Shown piece by piece: positions 55,076 to 64,000 of a DNA stretch of 64,000 bases (position 1 is its first letter; the number at the start of each line of letters is the position of its first letter). A program made the translations under genes and the position numbers. The stretch comes from Solimonas terrae. GTDB lineage: Bacteria; Pseudomonadota; Gammaproteobacteria; Nevskiales; Nevskiaceae. The stretch lies in assembly GCF_011067135.1 (NCBI RefSeq), contig NZ_JAAMOW010000009.1:124001-188000 (forward strand). The letters run 5' to 3'. The notes beneath the pieces were generated by a model, which worked only from the letters and a program-made list of their open reading frames with translations, did not search any database and was not told where the DNA came from.

Positions 55076-56146
55076 CTAAAGTTGCCGATTCTGACGGTGC
55101 CCCGACTCCTGAGCGGGCAGCTGGTTCGGCACTGGCTGATGATCGTGTCGCTGCGGCGCGCCCATGTGCTGCTGTCGTGGTGATCCGCTGCGCTGCCGTT
55201 GCGTTCGCTGCGGCTGATGCACTTGCTGCGGCGCCCCGTTTCGCTGCCCCTCGCGCCCGGACGGCTGCCGGGGAGCTTGGGGCGGACGATGCTGCGCGTG
55301 CTGCGGCGCCTCGTTCGGCCGGTGTCCGGCCTTGCCACCGTGCCCGTGTGAGGCTTGCGAGCTTCCCGACGCTCGCGGCGGATGCTGCTCGCCCCCGTGG
55401 ACGTTTCGGTCGTTGCCATGATCGTCACGGTGCGGCGACGCGCTGTGCTCCGGCTGGCTGCCGCGGTCCCGATGTTCACCAACGCGCGGCGGCGGGCGAC
55501 CGTGATTTTCCGAGGCATTCATGCGTCGATCATTGCGTGCGTCCTGTTCGTGACGGCGCTGCGCCTCGGTCGGGCCGGTGTGCCGGTGGCGCGCATACGC
55601 CTCTTCGTCATGGCTGGGCCGGGTGCGCGTGCCACCGTCGCCGCCGTTGTAGCTGACGCGTGTGACATTGATCCGGTTGACCGTGACGTGGCGCGAATAG
55701 ACATGCGTGACGCGCCTGCTGTCGACATGATTGACGCTGCGGTTGTAGTAGAAAACGCGGTTGCGCCAATAGCCGCCGGCATAACCGCTGCCTGAGTAGC
55801 CGTGTCCGTAATTGATGCCGCCGTAGTAGCCGACCCGTGGACCCCAGTAACCCCCGTGCCAGACATAGACATTGTCGGCCCAGCCCCAGTAGCCCGGCGT
55901 CCACAGCATGCCGACCGGCGCCAGGACCCAGGTGCCCGGTACCCAGTAATAGTCATCTCCGTTCCAGCCCCAGTACCCGGGTGTCCAGACGTAGCCGGGC
56001 CCCGGACAGTACGGTTGTTCGTAGACCGGCAGCGCCGGCGGCGCGCTGTGAACCGAGATGAAAACCGAAGTCGAAGCCTGCGCCGCCCACGACGCGAGCA
56101 GCAAGGCTGACAGCAACGAGAGCAGACGCAAGGGTCGCAAGGACAT
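55076..56146 (-). CDS. Secreted YXWGXW-repeat protein with His/Gln-rich tail
   Basis: A 356-aa exported protein: signal peptide SLRPLRLLSLLSALLLASWA, then a compact Tyr/Trp/Gly domain (residues 45-130) with repeats WTPGYWGWNGDDYYW, WTPGYWGWADNVYVW and GGYWGP of the YXWGXW family, then a basic, His/Gln/Arg/Pro-rich disordered tail (170-356) that is nearly free of lysine. The function is unknown; such proteins are linked to the outer surface or to cationic wall-binding. Convergent with the dgt gene. Confidence 0.8.
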   Translation of the reverse strand: MSLRPLRLLSLLSALLLASWAAQASTSVFISVHSAPPALPVYEQPYCPGPGYVWTPGYWGWNGDDYYWVPGTWVLAPVGMLWTPGYWGWADNVYVWHGGYWGPRVGYYGGINYGHGYSGSGYAGGYWRNRVFYYNRSVNHVDSRRVTHVYSRHVTVNRINVTRVSYNGGDGGTRTRPSHDEEAYARHRHTGPTEAQRRHEQDARNDRRMNASENHGRPPPRVGEHRDRGSQPEHSASPHRDDHGNDRNVHGGEQHPPRASGSSQASHGHGGKAGHRPNEAPQHAQHRPPQAPRQPSGREGQRNGAPQQVHQPQRTQRQRSGSPRQQHMGAPQRHDHQPVPNQLPAQESGHRQNRQL

Positions 56147-56254
56147 GGCACATCCTCCTGAAGATGCGCCTGCACGCTAGGCCCGCCCGACTGAATACGG
56201 AATGAAGTGTGACGATTCATTACACGGCAGCTGCGCGGCGCCGTGCGGCCGTGC

Positions 56255-56680
56255 TCAGGGCCGGAACCAGTCCTCGACGCGCAAGTCGGCGAGCCCGGCG
56301 AACGATGCCGCGCCACGCGTCACCAGCACCAGCTCGCGACTCGCGGCAATCGCGGCAAGCTGGGCATCGAGCACGGTCCAGTTGCGGCGCGTGCGCGCCT
56401 GATCGACGTCGGCGCGCGCCAGCCAGATCGCGGCGTCATGATCAAAAGGCAGCACCGGTGGTCCGGTCAGCAGCAATTCGGCGGTAAAAGCCTGCAGCTG
56501 TTCGCGACGTTCGCCGTCGCGCATGCCGGCCACGCCGCGCAGCAAGGCGTAACTGGCCGGTGCACCGATCGCGCAGGCCGACTGCTGCTGCTGAAACAGC
56601 GTGAACACGCGGCGGTTGCCGGCAGGCCGCGTCAGTTCGGCCAGCACCGGCAGATCGAGCAGATATCGCAGCTTCGCCAT
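56255..56680 (-). CDS. PIN-domain toxin (VapC/FitB-like), catalytically degenerate
   Basis: A 141-aa PIN protein by length and blocks: YLLDLPVLAELTRPAGNRRV at the start, the DAQLAAIAASRELVLVTRG region and the end ADLRVEDWF. D9 and D104 of the active site remain. By alignment to the family pattern AELxxG, the second acidic residue falls at A45 (PASYALLRGV), and the fourth falls at a serine in TRGAASF. So two of four metal ligands seem lost and nuclease activity is doubtful. It follows the antitoxin gene by 14 nt. Confidence 0.75.
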   Translation of the reverse strand: MAKLRYLLDLPVLAELTRPAGNRRVFTLFQQQQSACAIGAPASYALLRGVAGMRDGERREQLQAFTAELLLTGPPVLPFDHDAAIWLARADVDQARTRRNWTVLDAQLAAIAASRELVLVTRGAASFAGLADLRVEDWFRP

Positions 56681-56694
56681 TGCGTCAGCTGACC

Positions 56695-56955
56695 CTAGAG
56701 TTCACGCCAGCGTTCGAGTTCGGCGGCCGTGATGCCTTCGATCCCGGGCGCCAGCTGGTCCCGCCATTGTCTTGCCCAGCTCGCGAAATCGACGCTGGCG
56801 GCGGCTGCGTTCTTCAGGCGCAGGTATTCGGCGTCCGACAGCAGCACCGCAACCGGCTGCCCGCGGCGCGTGACCTGCACCGGCTGGCCGTCCTCGGCGG
56901 CATACAGCAGTTCCGTCAGGCGGTTCTTGGCGTCGGCGATGGAGACGGCTTTCAT
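56695..56955 (-). CDS. Phd/YefM-family antitoxin
   Basis: An 86-aa antitoxin: the Phd/YefM DNA-binding domain MKAVSIADAKNRLTELLYAA ... VQVTRRGQPVAVLLSDAEY, followed by a toxin-binding tail. ATG at 56955 is the family start; an upstream ATG adds nine unrelated residues. In front (56984-57003) is ATGGC-N10-GCCAT, a likely autoregulatory operator. Partner of the adjacent PIN protein. Confidence 0.88.
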   Translation of the reverse strand: MKAVSIADAKNRLTELLYAAEDGQPVQVTRRGQPVAVLLSDAEYLRLKNAAAASVDFASWARQWRDQLAPGIEGITAAELERWREL

Positions 56956-56983
56956 GGGCGAAAAATGCGCAATCCCGGACAAG

Positions 56984-57003
56984 ATGGCTATTTAGATGGC
57001 CAT
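56984..57003. promoter_or_regulatory. Candidate operator of the Phd/PIN pair
   Basis: The inverted repeat ATGGC-N10-GCCAT lies 28 nt before the antitoxin ATG, next to an AT-rich stretch (CATAATATATG) that is exceptional for this region. Phd-type antitoxins autoregulate through such palindromes. Inference only. Confidence 0.45.
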
Positions 57004-57166
57004 AATATATGAAGCTAAGTCCATGATTCAATTGCGTGCTGCAACGCAGCGCCGCCACACCTGGCGCCGAGGTTTGCGGAGTTTCAGGCGCCCTCCTATC
57101 GTTCCTGCCCCGCCCGGACAAGCCTGTGCTTGATGCCCGGTGCCCCGCTTGATTGGAGCGAGCTTC

Positions 57167-63239
<6,073 letters not shown>

Positions 63240-63312
63240 TCGCGACGCGCTCCCACGGCACGCCTCGAACCCTATCGCCGCCCTTATGGCGGCGACGGTC
63301 GATCCTGGGCTC

Positions 63313-63393
63313 CGCGGCTCGGACCTCGTCGTCACCGCTGTTTTCGAAGGCCGTGAAGCTGCCGAAGGCATCCTCGACTATCTGAAGATCCGA
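63313..63393 (+). pseudogene. Diverged second copy of the gltD 3' end
   Basis: An 81-bp segment aligned to gltD 63159-63239, identical at about 75 positions. The copy still reads [20 protein letters not shown] then LDYLKIR. Three differences are silent third-position changes, one changes Q to K, one V to I, and one turns the TGA stop into CGA. It is out of frame with gltD, has no start of its own and is directly followed by a REP-like repeat. Probably the remnant of a second or incoming gltD allele. Confidence 0.85.
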
Positions 63394-63396
63394 GCG

Positions 63397-63456
63397 AGGT
63401 CGCGGCTTGCGCCGCGCCCGCGTCGAAATTCGCAGGAGCGTCGCAAGCCGCGACCT
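63397..63456. repeat. REP-like inverted repeat, copy 3
   Basis: Perfect 15-bp arms AGGTCGCGGCTTGCG (63397-63411) and CGCAAGCCGCGACCT (63442-63456) around a 30-nt spacer that holds the GCAGGAGCG word of the REP flank. It lies 3 nt after the gltD remnant. Confidence 0.78.
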
Positions 63457-63598
63457 GCGTAACGCATATGGATTCGGCAGGTTGCTGGCGACTGCCGGAC
63501 GATGGCGGAGTCCCCGGAAAACCCCCAAATCGTTGACGGATGGCGAACCGTTCGCTGTCATGACGGTCTGAAGGCTTTCAATATCGGGGGAGATGGCG

Positions 63599-64000
63599 AT
63601 GTCCGTGCTCGCGCGTTCGTTTGTTCTCGCAGGAGTGCTGCTGTCTGCGCTGTCGATGTCGGGGCCCGCCGCGGCCGACGACAGCACGCTGATGCGCTTT
63701 CCGACGATCCACGGCGACAGCGTCGTGTTCGAGGCGCATGGCAATCTCTGGGAGGTCGACCGCAACGGCGGCACCGCGCGCCGCCTGACCAGCGAGCCCG
63801 GCTTCGAACTGATGCCGCGGTTTTCGCCGGACGGACAGTGGATCGCCTTCACCGGGCAGTATCAAGGCAATCGCGATGTCTACGTGATTCCCGCCACCGG
63901 TGGCGTCGCGCGCCGCCTCACCTTCCACTCCGACGTCGTTGACGATGCGCCGCTGCGCTGGGGCCCGAACAACATGGTGCTCGGCTGGACGCCGGACTCG
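63599..64000 (+). CDS. Tricorn-protease-like S41 peptidase, N-terminal part
   Basis: 134 codons visible, cut by the window end. The signal peptide is MSVLARSFVLAGVLLSALSM with cleavage near GPAAADD. Then comes the first blade of a WD40/PD40 beta-propeller (FPTIHGDSVVFEAHGNLWEV, RRLTSEPGFELMPRFSPDGQ, GQYQGNRDVYVIPATGGVAR), the arrangement of the tricorn-like S41 peptidases (propeller, PDZ, S41). The ATG at 63599 is chosen because GGGGGAG lies 7 nt upstream; the ATG at 63593 is too close to it. Confidence 0.8.
   Translation, partial: MSVLARSFVLAGVLLSALSMSGPAAADDSTLMRFPTIHGDSVVFEAHGNLWEVDRNGGTARRLTSEPGFELMPRFSPDGQWIAFTGQYQGNRDVYVIPATGGVARRLTFHSDVVDDAPLRWGPNNMVLGWTPDS

Noticed and set aside
63275-63295. 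Hairpin TCGCCGCC/GGCGGCGA after gltD as a terminator
   Set aside because: The stem is good but no T tract follows, so an intrinsic terminator is not supported.

Overview
The window is 64 kb of high-GC chromosomal DNA around the replication origin of a gammaproteobacterium. The best fit is the Xanthomonadales (Lysobacterales), Rhodanobacteraceae or Lysobacteraceae type. The evidence is the origin block rpmH-rnpA-yidD-yidC-mnmE on the minus strand facing dnaA-dnaN-recF-gyrB on the plus strand, a type IV pilus pilMNOPQ operon followed by aroK-aroB-dgt, and homodimeric AceE with a two-lipoyl AceF. The taxonomic call is inferred from gene content and order only.

Layout. 1-7.2 kb: a truncated MFS transporter, priA with a perfect DnaA box at its start, a UPF0016 manganese exporter behind a yybP-ykoY manganese riboswitch, argS and a SPOR-domain protein. 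7.2-11.7 kb: small membrane proteins, a UvrD/Rep helicase, a TerC-family protein and a Bax-inhibitor-1 protein, all on the minus strand. 11.9-25.1 kb: mixed housekeeping and stress genes: a glycosyltransferase, MsrB, a YhhN-family protein, free-methionine-sulfoxide reductase, an M13 peptidase, a CorC-like protein, an MliC-like lipoprotein, an alkyltransferase-like protein, a PhzF-family isomerase, a deoxyinosine glycosylase, cytochrome b561 with YceI, a drug/metabolite transporter, an SH3 protein and a thioesterase. 25.1-33.7 kb: aceF-aceE, a divergent LysR regulator, a large acetyl-CoA hydrolase/transferase, a Nudix hydrolase and a Tai-like protein. 33.8-44.1 kb: the origin region. 44.1-55.1 kb: an unknown gene and mrcA (PBP1a), divergent from pilMNOPQ-aroK-aroB-dgt. 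55.1-57 kb: a YXWGXW-repeat secreted protein and a Phd/PIN toxin-antitoxin pair. 57.2-64 kb: gltB-gltD and the start of a tricorn-like protease.

The putative oriC lies between dnaA and dnaN (39131-39366), with two perfect DnaA boxes and an AT-rich stretch. Two perfect 16-bp parS palindromes lie inside recF, so the replication and segregation sites sit within about 2.5 kb. Copies of a REP-like inverted repeat occur at 7.2, 10.9 and 63.4 kb.

No rRNA, tRNA, CRISPR array, insertion sequence or prophage was recognised. The window is mostly core chromosome. The least ordinary spots are a second, diverged copy of the last 81 bp of gltD next to a REP, the two parS sites in recF, the DnaA box at priA, a hairpin-rich leader with an apparently orphan terminator at 13.5 kb, a PIN toxin missing catalytic residues, and an unrecognised gene behind mrcA.
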